Positions 1-10,629 of a stretch of 64,000 nt of DNA are shown piece after piece (within the stretch, counting starts at the first letter, position 1; the number at the start of each line of letters is the position of its first letter). Under the pieces are notes generated by a model that saw only the letters and a program-made list of their open reading frames with translations, made no database searches and had not been told where the DNA came from. The translations under genes and the position numbers were made by a program. Source of the DNA: Notamacropus eugenii (taxonomy: Eukaryota > Chordata > Mammalia > Diprotodontia > Macropodidae); assembly GCF_028372415.1 (NCBI RefSeq), contig NC_092879.1, positions 100,665,828 through 100,729,827 of the forward strand, given 5' to 3'.

Positions 1-160
1 GGGAGAATACCCTCCCCAGCCTTTGCATGAAGACCTCTAGTGACAGGGAACTCACCACCTTACGAGGTAGTCCAAATTGTTAGGATATTAGTTACTTCCT
101 TACTCTGGGCAAAGAATAGCTGCAGACTTCACCCACTACCCCTAGTTCAGCCTTCTGGGA
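1..160 (-). repeat. CR1-like LINE 3' fragment
   Basis: The stretch reads like the reversed 3' part of vertebrate CR1-type LINEs: the wording around GAAGACCTCTAGTGACAGGG followed by a 'start-codon-poor, pyrimidine-rich' block is shared with 23395-23590 and 26225-26450 in this window. It may belong with the fragment at 505-760, the gap being filled by an L2-type end and a (GT)n tract. Family assigned from memory; strand is by analogy with avian CR1. Confidence 0.4.
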
Positions 161-164
161 CTCA

Positions 165-275
165 GCAATTCAATTCAATCGAACAAGCATTTCTATTATA
201 TCTTATTACATGTAAGTCATTGAGGATACAGAGACAGAACTGGCCAAGTTGCCACCCTCCAGGAGCTTATATCCT
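165..275 (-). repeat. L2-type LINE 3' end
   Basis: Reversed L2-type 3' terminus: an AACAAGCATTT-like start is followed by the typical 'caggagcttatat' phrase. It runs straight into the (GT)n tract. Confidence 0.45.
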
Positions 276-279
276 GCTG

Positions 280-280
280 T

Positions 281-337
<57 letters not shown>

Positions 338-361
338 GTGTGTGTATGTGTATGTGTGTGT
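280..361. repeat. (GT)n microsatellite
   Basis: Roughly 40 GT units with a few GTAT interruptions near the right end. Open frames read through it on both strands give only Cys-Val or Thr-His runs and are not genes. Confidence 0.95.
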
Positions 362-504
362 GATGCCACATGTACAAAGACAAGTGTTGCGGATACGGAT
401 ACAAAAAAGATTCCGCCTCTGAAAGAGGCGTGATGGAGAAGTCCAAGTGGGGGGCTAGTGGGGAGAGAGATGGCTTGCCTGAGAGTCCTCACTGAATGGA
501 GGCT

Positions 505-760
505 TGGGGAGGAGCCCTTCAATGCTGGAGACAGTCGTGTTCCCCTTGGGCCTTCTCTTTTCCAGCTTCCTTCTCTTCTCCCTGGTCCCTTTCTCTGGTC
601 TTCTACGGCTTGATCTGAAGGCCTTACATCATCTAAGTCACTCTCCTCTGGATACTCTCCAGCTTCTCAGTGTCCTCTCCAAAACTTGGTGCCTGGACCC
701 AGAGGTGCTTCCAGATGTGGCAGCCTGACCAGGGCATAGGATGGCACCAGGGCTACTAAT
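505..760 (-). repeat. CR1-like LINE fragment
   Basis: Contains the phrase pattern 'ctctggatactctccagctt ... ccagatgtggcagcctgacc', which matches the reversed body of CR1-like LINEs (CTGGACACTCTCCAG / CCAGATGTGGTCTGACC). Probably the continuation of the fragment at 1-160. Confidence 0.45.
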
Positions 761-1589
761 TCTACAGCAGGGTTTGGGCTTCACTGAAGGAAGACAGATG
801 AACACAGGTCCTGTTGACAAAATGGTGGTCAAGCTTCTGGGGTGATTCCAGGCTGCTACGGTTCCAATGTCCAGGCCAGTGACCACCCCATTCCTGGGCC
901 CTGGCTCTGTGCACCCTTCTAGGAGCAGTGTCAATGCTGAGGCAGGGAGAAGAGAGAAGAGTCTGCTTAGCTAGAAGCAACCTTCTGGGGGAGCATTTGG
1001 CCATGGCAAGTTGTCCTCCAAGTCATTAGGATAGCCACAGGCAAACATTCAAATCATGTCCAAAGACCTTGAAGCCCTCCTCACGTTCTCTTCCGAAGAG
1101 AAGCTGAGTTCTCTTCTGGGCACTGCCTCCCAGAATTGGGATGAGAGATGCTTTTGGTAAGCCCTAAAGTGCTATTATAGCTCTGCGAATCCTCCTTCAT
1201 TCTTTCTGGGAATCAGTTTCCCCAGTTGCAAAATGGGGGGAGGGTAGAGAGGCAGTTGGTCTCTGTAGTTTCCAAGGGTCTTGGGATTTATTTTTGATCC
1301 CTTGTTCTTTGCAACTAGTGACCCTGTGTTTTTCCTGCCCTTTGTGCTGAGGGTGGGTTGGATAACAGCCCACTCCTAGGACAGGAAGCTTGGCCACATG
1401 TCCCCTTCTTAGGCTGGGGAGACTGAGGTTCTCAAGCAGGCTAGGCCAATCTGTATCAGCCAAGAGCTCCTTTGACTGTTGCTTCAAGATCTCCAGTGAC
1501 AAGGTCTGCTTCTGGGCAGCTCATGCTGTCAGCAAGTGGTGACTGAGCTGAAATGAGCCACCTCATGCCAGATCCAGCTCCCTGCCCAC
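761..1589. other. Intergenic stretch, nothing recognised
   Basis: No exon-like frame with splice signals and no recognised repeat apart from a short SINE-like phrase near 1200-1240 (CAGTTTCCCCAGTTGCAAAA). Confidence 0.5.
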
Positions 1590-1800
1590 TTCATGAGGGC
1601 CCAGAGCCATGCTCACTTCAGGCCTGGCTCAGTTTACTCCCCCAGCAGCAACTCTCCTCACCCATGCTCCCATTTCCCAGCACCTCTTGCCTTCTGCCCC
1701 TAGAATGGCAGAGACCATCTTGTTTGCTTGTATTTGCATCTTCAGTGCTTAGACCCATGCCTGGCATGGAGCCCTCCCTTGGTAAATGTTCCCTCTATTA
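1590..1800 (+). repeat. L2-type LINE 3' end
   Basis: Ends in the L2-type 3' signature 'tatttgcatcttcagtgctt ... ccatgcctggcatgg ... ggtaaatgtt', a degraded form of the 'GTGCCTGGCACATAGTAGG ... AATAAATG' terminus. Confidence 0.5.
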
Positions 1801-1924
1801 TAACACCTTGCTTCATCCCCTCAATCCACACCCAGCCAGTTGTCACACCCTATTGTTTCTACCCATTTAACATCTTAGCTGGTAGAACCACAGATGGAAA
1901 GATCGAAGGCATGCATCTCTTTTA

Positions 1925-2038
1925 ACCCCTTCATTTTACACATGAAGGAGTTGAGAACCAGAAAGAGGAAGTCATTTGTTCCAGTTCACACAGACTGCAA
2001 GTAGCAGTTCCAGGATCCAAACTCTGGGCTTCTGACTC
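1925..2038 (-). repeat. MIR-type SINE fragment
   Basis: Reversed MIR/CORE-SINE wording: 'cattttacacatgaaggagt' followed by 'agttcacacagactgcaagt' and a 'ggatccaaactctgggcttc' tRNA-head remnant. Confidence 0.5.
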
Positions 2039-2040
2039 CA

Positions 2041-2290
2041 GGGCAGCTACATGGTGGTGTAGTGGATAGAGCCCAGGGCCTGGAATCAGGAAGACTCATC
2101 CTCCTGAGTTTGAATCTGACTGAAGACACATACTAGCCATGTGACAGTGGGCAAATCACTTCACTCTGTTTGCCTCAGTTTCCTCATCTGTAAGATGAGC
2201 TGGAGAAGGAAACAGCAAACCACTCCAGTATCTCTGCCAAGAAAACCCCAAATGGAGTGACGGAGAGTTGGACAGGACTGAAAAAGGAAC
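2041..2290 (+). repeat. Marsupial tRNA-headed SINE, near full length
   Basis: Starts in the tRNA-derived head (GTAGTGGATAGAGC; B-box-like GAGTTTGAATCTGAC), has the core TGTGACAGTGGGCAAATCACTT and CTCATCTGTAAGATGAG, and ends in the family tail 'ccaagaaaaccccaaatggagt ... ggacaggactgaaaa'. The same tail, reversed, opens the copy at 15036. Confidence 0.8.
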
Positions 2291-2469
2291 GAACAACTCC
2301 AAATGCAGCACTCTCTGCACTGCTCCACAATGCCTGGATTTGCCCCCTTCTCTCTGCTCCCATGGCCATCCCCTTAGCTCAGGTTCCCATAGCATGAATT
2401 TCTGGCCAAGGACTGAATGGAGCCGATCTAACCATGCTTGGAAACCTTCCAGATACTTCCAAATAGCTG

Positions 2470-2680
2470 GCACATTCCCCTTAAGTGTTCTCCTTCCCCC
2501 AGCTAAGCATCCTTAGATCCTTCAATGTTTTCTCATCTAGATGGCTTGGGCTCCTCTATCCTTCCTGCTAATTCATAACATCCCCTGTCCTCTGAATACA
2601 CCTGAAGTGTGGCATCCAGGGCTGAGCCCTGGCAGGACTTCTGGCTACACAGACCTTTGGTGGACGAGTGATGTCAGTGA
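2470..2680 (-). repeat. CR1-like LINE fragment
   Basis: Phrases 'agctaagcatccttagatcc', 'ctcatctagatggctt' and 'gaagtgtggcatccagggct' match degraded CR1-like text (GGCTAAACATCCCCAG, CCAGATGTGGTC). Old and heavily diverged. Confidence 0.35.
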
Positions 2681-3045
2681 GGTAGTCCCCTCCATCCCCT
2701 CCCTGCAGTCCCACTTACCTAGCACCACATACAGGGGCATCCACTGTGCAATTGAAAGGGTCTGGAGGGCAGCCTGGCAATCCAATGTAAAGCCAAAGGC
2801 CATGGTGCTGCAGCTGTGGCAGGGAACCCACACAGAAGGCTCTCTAAGCTCAGGTAAGCCTCAGTGCTTTACTTCACATCTCCTCCCTCAGCCCTTTTAG
2901 CTCCCTGCTAATTCCAACCTTCAACCTTTCCCCTAGCCCTGCTCTGAGAGCTGCCACACCCCAGCCTCCTACCGAAAGAGCCTGCCCGCCTCCTCCTCCA
3001 TCTCTCTTACCCTTGGAGACCCTAGCTTCCCCTTTCCCCTGAACT

Positions 3046-3245
3046 GTGTCTCTGTCCTGCCTCCTTCTCTCCTCCATCTCCCTCCCTCCTCCTCCCTCCC
3101 TCTCTCTCCTTCTGTTTCTTCCTTCCCCCTTCTTCTTTCTCTTTCTCTCTCCTCCTCCCTCCCTCTCTCTCTCCCTTCTCTCTCTCTTTCTCTTTCCTCC
3201 TCTTCCTCCTCCCTTCCTCTCCCTCTCCCTCCCCACCCTTTCCTG
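3046..3245. repeat. Homopyrimidine (CT-rich) tract
   Basis: About 200 bases almost entirely C and T on the plus strand, built of CTCT, CCTCC and CTTT blocks. The long open frames over it (Arg/Glu/Gly-rich on minus, Ser/Pro/Leu-rich on plus) arise because a purine/pyrimidine tract rarely spells stops. Confidence 0.9.
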
Positions 3246-3271
3246 CTCTACCTCCCTTATTGTCCCACCCA

Positions 3272-3285
3272 CCCCCCCCCCCCCC
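3272..3285. repeat. Poly(C) run
   Basis: Fourteen consecutive C after the pyrimidine tract. Confidence 0.9.
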
Positions 3286-3345
3286 GAATGTGAGTTCCTT
3301 GAGGACAGGACCTGGGTTGTGTTGACCACAGTAGGCATACAAATC
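3286..3345 (+). repeat. L2-type LINE 3' terminus
   Basis: 'gaatgtgagttccttgagga' is the standard 'AGACTGTGAGCTCCTTGAGGGCAGG' phrase of L2-type 3' ends. Confidence 0.45.
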
Positions 3346-3984
3346 TATGCAAGTGGCTCCACTGTTTTTTCCGCTCCCAGGTCTTCTATAAGCTGGAATG
3401 CCAATGCTTGAATTAAGAAGAGTCTGAACCTAATAGTCTCTTTTGTTATCTTAAGTAAATTCAGAGAATGCCTCAGAGAAGCAAATGGGGCTGACTTAGT
3501 AATTTCCCTAGGAGACCCTTTTCCTGGCATCTTAGTGATAAGGAAAAACACAGTTGTCCTGGGTTGTAATTTCAATTGAAACTTTGTTAAAGGTGCCCTT
3601 TCCCATGTCAGCAATTTCAAGGACCTGTTTAGGACAGGATGTCTGTCATCAGGGTGGTGAGATTTTCTCCTTATCTTATGTCACAGAGACATGCTACAGA
3701 GAGAAAATTCACACAGCTTGGGATCATTAAAACTCAATTGATACTACTTTGTTTATTGTCTTGTCTTACTAAAGTTATGATTTGTTCAACTAGGAGAGTT
3801 CCTTTCTCATGGTAAAATGTATTTAAGACAATTGATTTCTGTACTGAGCCAGTCAGAATATTTTTCTGACTCCATAGTGCATTATGTTACCATTTTCTTT
3901 AATAAGAAATTATTTAATTACTTAAATAATAACACATGCCTTTAGCCTGTTGTCTTTTCTTTAACAAAGTTTTCAGGTCAACAC

Positions 3985-4140
3985 AGGAGAGGTGGTGAGC
4001 ATCTGGCTTGGAAGCTTGCCTCAGACACTACCTATGGGGCCTTGGGCAAATCAATGGATCTCTCTGACCTGCAGTTTCCTCCCTGGCTTGTTGTGAGAAT
4101 CAAAGTACTTGGTAAGCCTTAGAGTGTCATGCAAATGAGT
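3985..4140 (+). repeat. tRNA-headed SINE, short form
   Basis: Contains 'tggggccttgggcaaatcaa', 'gacctgcagtttcctccctg' and the 3' 'ggtaagccttagagtgtcat', that is, a SINE with a MIR-like core and the 'GTAAAGC' type tail. Confidence 0.55.
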
Positions 4141-4149
4141 TCTTATTAT

Positions 4150-4445
4150 TAGCCCTAGAGGGCATTGGGAGCATCTGAAGGTTTCTGAGCAGAGGAGTGC
4201 CCAGTTCAGACCCAGACCTTCAGAAGATTATTCTGGTAGCTATGCAAAGGAAGTGGAAACTGTAGGCCAGGAGACCAGTTAGCAGACTATTGCAACAATC
4301 CAGGGCAGAGGTGGTGAAGATGACCTAAGGTGGTGGTTGAGGGAATGGAGACAAAGCTAATGATGCAAGAGATGGTATAGAGAAAGAGCTCATGGGATTT
4401 TGCAATGGATTGCATTAGGTCGGAGGTGAGGGAGTATGTGACACA
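4150..4445 (-). repeat. L2-type LINE fragment
   Basis: Shares the phrases 'agcagactattgcaacaatc cagg' and 'gattattctggtagct' with the other reversed L2-type copies at 15290 and 42840. On the minus strand this is the DYCNSLL-type region of the reverse transcriptase domain's end. Confidence 0.55.
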
Positions 4446-4499
4446 GCACCCTGGCCTTGGAGTATGATTAGTTTTAGAACTGAAAAGGACACTGTGCCC

Positions 4500-4660
4500 A
4501 ACCCACCCTGGCACTTAAGAGAGGAAGTAATCGAAGCCTAGACAGGGGATCACCAAGGTGGTAGGTGGCAGAGGATGGATTTGAATGCACAACTCCTCCT
4601 AACTCTTAGGACCTAAGTTTGAGCAATGGGGAAGCTACCTCAGTTTCCTCCTCTGAAACC
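4500..4660 (-). repeat. MIR-type SINE fragment
   Basis: Reversed MIR-like text with 'atttgaatgcacaactcctc' as the head remnant; degraded. Confidence 0.3.
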
Positions 4661-4834
4661 TCCAGAGTCCCTTGTAGTTTGATATCTCCTGTCCTGTAAG
4701 CAAACACCTCGAACCAAGGTCAGTTTGAGGCACTAATGGGCACTTGGAGATGGCTGATTGGATCCCCACTGAGAGGTCACTTACATAGAGTTGGCAGTGG
4801 AACCCTAGGAGCTGATGGAATTACCAGGGCAGAC

Positions 4835-6070
4835 TTCCTACCCTCAAGGAATTTAACAATCTATTGGGGGGGAGACAATATATATGCATACATTTGCAAT
4901 ATATACAAACAAGCAATATAGAGGGAAGGCACTGGAATTGAGAGGATTTGAAAAGTTTCCTGTAAAAGATGGAATTTTAGCTGGGAATTAAAGGAAGTCA
5001 GAGAAGTCAGTAGGTGAAGTTGAGAAGGGAGAGCATCCCAGACATGGCAGATAGTCAGAGAAAATGCCCAGAGCCAAGAGATGGAGAGCGCTGTAGGATA
5101 AGAAAGAGGCTGGTGTCACAGGATGGGGACTAAAGTGTGAGAAGACTGGAAAGGTAGGAGGGCACTAGGTTGCCTCAGTTTCTCTTAATTTCAATTGATA
5201 CAGATGTCTCAAAGGCAGTTGGCAATATGAAAATGAAGGTCAGCAGAGAGGTTGGGGCAGGATAGGTAGATTTAAGAACCATTGGCATAGAAATGGTGAT
5301 TAATCCATGGGAGCTGATGAGATCACCAAGTGCAGTATAGAAGGAGGAGAGAACAGGGCCCAGGACAGCATCCTGAGGGATACCTATGGTTTGAGGGCAT
5401 GATGTGGAGGAAGATTCAGCCAAAGAGACAGAGAAGGAGTGGTAGGAGGTAGGAGGTAGGAAGAAAAGGTAGGAGGAAAACTGGGAAAGAGTGGTATCCT
5501 GAAAATCTAGAGAGAAGAGAATATCAAGGGGGACACATTGGATCAACAGTGTCAAAGGCCACAAAGAGATCAAGGAGAAGGAGGACACTGGACAATGAGA
5601 AGAGGTCATTGGTAACTTAAGAGAGAGCTGTTTCAGTGAAATGAGGAGGTTGGAAACAGGAGTGTAAGGGGTTAAGAAGAGAATGAGAGGAAGAGAAAAT
5701 GGAGGCACATACTGTAGACAGTCTGTTCAAGGATTTTAGCAACAAAGTGCAGAAGATATACATGATAATAGTTAGTAAGGATGGAAGGATAAAGTGAGGG
5801 GTTTTTGAGGACAGAGGAGACATGGATACGTTGTAGGCAGAGAGAGAAGGAGCCAGTAGACAGGGAGAGGTTGAAGGTAAGTGATAGAATAGGGATGACA
5901 AAGAGGAGATAAGATGGAATGGGATTGTTAGCATAGGTGAAGGGGTTAATCTTGGTAAGGAGTGAGGCCTCTTCATCATGTGAGACAGGGGTGAAGAAGG
6001 AGAGAGGGACAGAAGGCAGATGCATGATGGGAGATGAGGAATATGGGAGAAGAGGGAGCTCAGGGCAAAT
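4835..6070 (-). repeat. L2-type (CR1/L2 clade) LINE, longest copy
   Basis: On the minus strand, two overlapping frames preserve reverse-transcriptase text of the L2/CR1 clade: a block reading SLLNPLHSCFQPPHFTETALS near 5620-5700 (finger/palm start) and, further on, GIPQDAVLGPVLSSFYTALG near 5320-5400, matching the GVPQGSVLGP motif 4 of LINE reverse transcriptases. The YADD catalytic region is frame-broken. The 3' part (4835-5160) carries the 'tttgaaaagtttcctgtaaaagatgg' and 'gagcatcccagacatggcag' phrases seen in most copies here. It is a dead copy. Confidence 0.75.
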
Positions 6071-6084
6071 GGCCTCCATTTTTT

Positions 6085-7010
6085 TCTGCTCCAAATCAGA
6101 TATATGACTTAAATATAAAAGGTTACATCATAAACAGATCAGAAGAGGAAGGAAAAAATTTCCTTTTGGATCTGTGGATAAAGAAAGAGTTCATGATCAA
6201 GCAAGAGAAATTTACAGGAGGAGAACAGACAATTTTGATTACATAAAATTTAAAACTTTTGCACAAACCAAACTAATGCAGCTAAAATTAGAAGACAGGA
6301 AGGCAACTGGGGAAAATTTTTGCAGCAAGTTTCTCAGTTGGAAAGTTTCATTGCCAAACCATATGAGAAACTTATTCAAATATATAATAAGAGCCATTCC
6401 TCAATTGATAAAGGAAGGATATGAACAGACAGTTTTCACAGGAAGATGTTCAACTTATCAACAGCATGTGAGAAAGGCTCTACATGAGTAATAATTAGAC
6501 ATATTCAAATTAAAGGAACTCTGAAGTGAAAAATGACAAATGTTGGAAGAGCTGTGGGGAAAATGATCACATGACTGCCCTATCGGTAGAGCCACGAATC
6601 ATTGTAGAAATCAATTTGGAAAAATGTCCAAAAAGTCTCTTAAACTGAATATCCTTTGAACTATAGATATTACCCCAAAGAGGTAAAATAAGAAAAGTAT
6701 CTATATGTGCAAAAATATTCACAGAAGCTCTTTTTGTACTGGCAAAGAACTAGAAACTGAATGGGTGCCCATCTTGGGAAAGGCTGGATAAATCATCATA
6801 TATAAATGTAATAGAATAGCTATTGTCTCTTAAGAAATGATACAAAGGGATGGTCTCAGAGGTTCTTAGAAGACTTGTTTAAACTGACACAGAGAGAAGT
6901 GAGCAGAACTAGGAGAGTGATTTATTCAAGGACAACACTATAATATAAAAGCAAACAACTTTGAATGATTGAAGAACTCTGACCAATGAAGCAGCCAATG
7001 AATATTCTAG
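6085..7010 (+). repeat. L1 LINE, 3' end
   Basis: Matches the 3' end of L1 in marsupials: 'tttggatctgtggataaaga', 'attttgattacataaaattt', 'acttttgcacaaaccaaact', then a stretch equivalent to the L1 ORF2 C terminus and 3' flank as also seen at 8620 and 57560. Open frames at 6034-6246 and 6174-6491 are ORF2 scraps. 5' truncated. Confidence 0.75.
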
Positions 7011-7779
7011 AGGGCTGATGATGAAATGTGTCACCCACTTCTTGACAGGAAGGTGATGGATTCAGGGTGATGAATGAGACACATATTTTTGGATGTGGCC
7101 AATGGAAGAATTTGTTCAGTTTGACGAGGCACAGTGGTTAGGACAGCCTGCTTTCTCTTTTTTTCCCTTAATATAACAGGGGTAGGTGGGAAGGAAAGCC
7201 AACAAATGCTTGTAAAAATAATACATGGAACAAAGGAAAAATGAAATAAAAGGGAAGAATGAATTTGGGAATGAAGAGAAGGAAACTTAATGGTGGCTTG
7301 GGAGAGTGGCAGGTATGAGGGAAGGTGCTTTGTTTTTGTTTTGAGCATTGTTTGTAGAGAGTAGTTCAGGAAGGAACTGGCTGAGAGGGAGAGATAGAAG
7401 GTGAAAGAAAGAGATAAAGGCAGTCTCTGAGCCTTAGGTGGGAGGAACTGAGATCAAGGGGGTTGGATAGAGGAGAATGAGGAAAGGATGGATGGAGGTT
7501 ACTAAGGGAACGCACACTGAACACTTTCCTCTCCCTCAGGAAAGCAGAATGGGGAGTCACCTGCTGAGAGCCAGGGGCTTTAGGAGGCTGAGAAAAATGG
7601 CAAAAACCTGAGAAATGCTGCCACTGGAAGAAGGGCCCAGCTGCAGGGCATGAGTCTGAAGTCAACTCAGTTGACATAGTTTCAAGGCTTCCTTCAGAAA
7701 CGCTTAGGAGTACAGGACAAGGATGCGGTTTGATAAGGCAGCTACAGTGGAAAGAAGGATTTCAGGGATAGAGGCAAAT

Positions 7780-8290
7780 ACAAGGAGCTCAACTCAACAA
7801 ACATTTATTGAGTGTGTTGGGCACTGGGGTGTTAGAAAGTTAAAGCCAAAATAGTTCCTGGCCTCAAGGAGCTTCCTCTCTATAGGGGACTACAACATGT
7901 ATGCAGATCAACAAATACAAGGACATTTCAGGATGGATAAAGCTGTAATGACTGGAGGGACCAGGAAAGGCCTTGCTTAGATGGGGGGCAGCTGAATTGA
8001 ATCTCAAAGGAAGGGGTAGGAATTCTAAGAGGAAACAGTGTCCCAGATGTGGGACACAGCCTTAGCAAAGGCATGGAGGAAGGAGATGAAATGTTAAGTT
8101 CAGGGAAAAGGTTCAGCTTGGCTAGAATGTGGAGTGGGCAAAAGGAAGGAGTACCAAATTGGGCTGCTAAAGGGAGGATGACGGGCCTGCAGTTTCTCCA
8201 AGAGGCCACTTCAGAGAGGTTTTTTAAGTATGAGAGGGACATGATCAGATCTGTGTTTTAGGAATATTAATTTAATAGTAGTATGAAGGA
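7780..8290 (-). repeat. L2-type LINE, 3' half
   Basis: Begins with 'aacaaacatttattgagtgt', continues 'cctggcctcaaggagcttcc' and 'ggcatggaggaaggagatga', the same order of phrases as at 15290, 38600 and 42840. Confidence 0.65.
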
Positions 8291-8402
8291 TGGATTAGAA
8301 AAGGGAAAGATTGATAGTGGAGGAAAAGAGAGAGAAGAAACAAAGAGTTTTGTAGTCCGGGGATGGGCTTGCCTCTCAATACAGTGTTGTTTGTCAAAGA
8401 TC

Positions 8403-8612
8403 GGCAGGGCAATGGAAAGCTCCCTGGAGCTGAAGCCAAAGGATCTGAGTTCAAATTCTGGCCCTGTCGCTTATAAGCTATGAGAACCTGGGCAAGCCAC
8501 TTTTCCTCCCTGTCTCAGTCTGTAAAACAAGGAGCTTCCACCAAATGTCCTTGAAGGTCTCACCAGATGAGCTCAGAGGTCCCTTCCAACTCTAAATCCA
8601 GAATTCCTTGAA
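8403..8612 (+). repeat. tRNA-headed SINE
   Basis: Head 'gatctgagttcaaattctgg', core 'gagaacctgggcaagccact', tail 'gaggtcccttccaactctaa'. Confidence 0.6.
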
Positions 8613-8619
8613 TTCATAG

Positions 8620-9530
8620 CCTATGGAAGAAAAACCTACAATTTGCTTTGGAAAGATTTCCATAAAGAAAAAAACCAACAGATTAAAAAGTCTGAATACT
8701 CAAGGCATTGCTACCCTTCTGGCTATTGGAAAATTATCACCACCCAGAATTACCAAGGAGCCTATTGGTTTGTAGATGGTCAGGAGTTTACCATCTTTTC
8801 TTTTTGGTCTTCTAGCTCTACAGGAATTTAGCAAGTCAAGACTATTTTCCTACTGAAGAGACAAAGCTAAACAATTCACAAAGGAAGAACTACAGTGTCT
8901 TTATAACCACATGAAAGAATGCTCTAATTCACTAATAATTAGAAAAATGCAAATCAAAACCACCCTGAGGCTTTATCTGACACTCTGAAAATTGCAAGAT
9001 ATGGCATGTTGAAGGAGGTGTGGATGAGTTTGCACATGTTGGTGGGGCAGGGTGATGGTAGTTACTTGGGAAAGTAATTTGGAATTACACATATTGAATA
9101 ACTATGATATCCATTGCCCTTTGAATCAGAGATTCCATTACTGGACTTATACTCCAAGAAAGCCATCAATAAGAAAATCCCCATATGCAGCAAAATAGTT
9201 CTAGGAGCATTTTTTTTTTTACGATAGCAAAGAACTGGAATTAAAGTAGTTGACCATCAATTGGGGAATGGTTAAACAAACTGTGGTCCATGAATGGAAT
9301 GGAATATGACTGCACTGTAAGAAATGGTGTGTGTGATGAATACAGGAGAAGCATGGAAAGAGCTCCATGAACTGATCCAGAGCCAAGAAAACAACAAAGA
9401 CAGCAACTGCAACCATGGAAATGGAAAGATGACAATACACCAAAAAATCCAAAGTGAATGTAGCAAAATGGTGGACTCAAATGAAGAGATATGAGAAACC
9501 CTCACTAGGACAGCATCCAGATGTAGACAT
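8620..9530 (+). repeat. L1 LINE, 3' end
   Basis: Diagnostic L1 ORF2 C-terminal and 3' text: 'gaatgctctaattcactaat', 'agaaaaatgcaaatcaaaac', 'caattggggaatggttaaac', 'catgaactgatccagagcca'. Older than the 57560 copy, judging by its divergence from it. The 9454-9645 open frame overlaps its end and is not supported as a gene. Confidence 0.7.
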
Positions 9531-9659
9531 GAAGGAAGCAGCTGGAGCATCTGACCCTACTGCTCTCTGCTTGGAAAATGAAGCTACTGAAGATGAAACG
9601 AGGGAGGACGATGCAAAGTCCAAAGCAGAAGCAAACCCAAGCTGATAAGTAAATGCTTC

Positions 9660-10620
9660 AGCCAGGGCTTGGGGCTCAAGGAGCAGAAAGGTGTGGCTGC
9701 AGCTGGATGTGACCTTCCTTCTAGAGGGGGCCTGGGACTCCTAAGCCCAGAAAAGAAAGAGCCAGTGAGTATATGTAATGAGTATATGTAAGGTTCCACC
9801 ACCCAGGCCTCCAGTCTGAGGCTTAGCTAGGTGACTTGAGTTGGTGGGAGAGAAGATGTTGTGGCCACTGGGGATACAGAAGGTCCTACCTTTGTCTTCC
9901 AAGTTGAGGGCTGGGATCAGGCAAGGCCTCAAAGTGATAACTCTGGCCTACTGACCAGATTTTGATTGTCTGAGAGGGCAAACCAGATGACCATGGGGTC
10001 TAAGGCTGGGCTGGAAAGGGAGGGAAATTCAGGTTAGGGAGCCTAGGGGTGAAGGCAGTCTTTAAGAGAAGGAAGAAACTGGGGCAAGCCAAGGGCAGAG
10101 GACAAAGGCAAGAGAGAAACACCTGACTGCTGGACATTGCTGCAGATGTCACTCTATTAGGTCAGGCGGCACAAAGGACCAAGCTCTCCACTGTGGGACA
10201 TTTGCTCATTTTGCATACGCCTCCAGGAGTTTAAGTGTCAAGGCCAGGAGGAGGAAGAGTAGGCTGGGGGAGATTAAGCCCTGGTGCTAGAGAAGGAAGT
10301 ATACCTTGGTCTTTTGCAACCCATCTACTGAGGTGCTGGAGGCAGTGTGTGTTTGGAGTCTGAGGAGGTGGAGGTGCCACTCCTGAGATGCTCGGTTCGG
10401 CCTCCGCCTGTCTGGCTAGCTACGTGACCCGGCCCTGCTGCTTTCAGGACCGCTTTCAGAATGCTTCCTCTCAAGCTCTGGGTCTTTGCTTCGTCGTGGG
10501 CCCCTAGAGTAACTCATATTTTGAGCGCATGTCACACTGGATTTACAAAGCGCCTTCAATATATTTACCAAGTGCACTGAATTTAGAACCTGGAAATCCT
10601 GGGATCAGATTCTGACTTGG
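9660..10620. other. Intergenic stretch, nothing recognised
   Basis: No repeat I can name and no convincing exon. A GC-richer patch near 10380-10500 precedes the coding relic that starts near 10630. Confidence 0.45.
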
Positions 10621-10629
10621 GCACTCTTT

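Noticed and set aside
412-429. Short perfect hairpin CCGCCTCTGAAAGAGGCG
   Set aside because: A lone short stem with no context; chance is enough to explain it in 64 kb.
217-522. Open frames over (GT)n and (CA)n tracts, also at 36489-36957, 37982-38258, 18894-19115 and 51173-51415
   Set aside because: They are dinucleotide repeats read in frame (Thr-His or Cys-Val runs), with no other coding evidence.
2874-3411. 154-codon minus and 121-codon plus open frames rich in Arg/Glu/Gly or Ser/Pro/Leu
   Set aside because: They come from the homopyrimidine tract, which lacks stop codons by composition.
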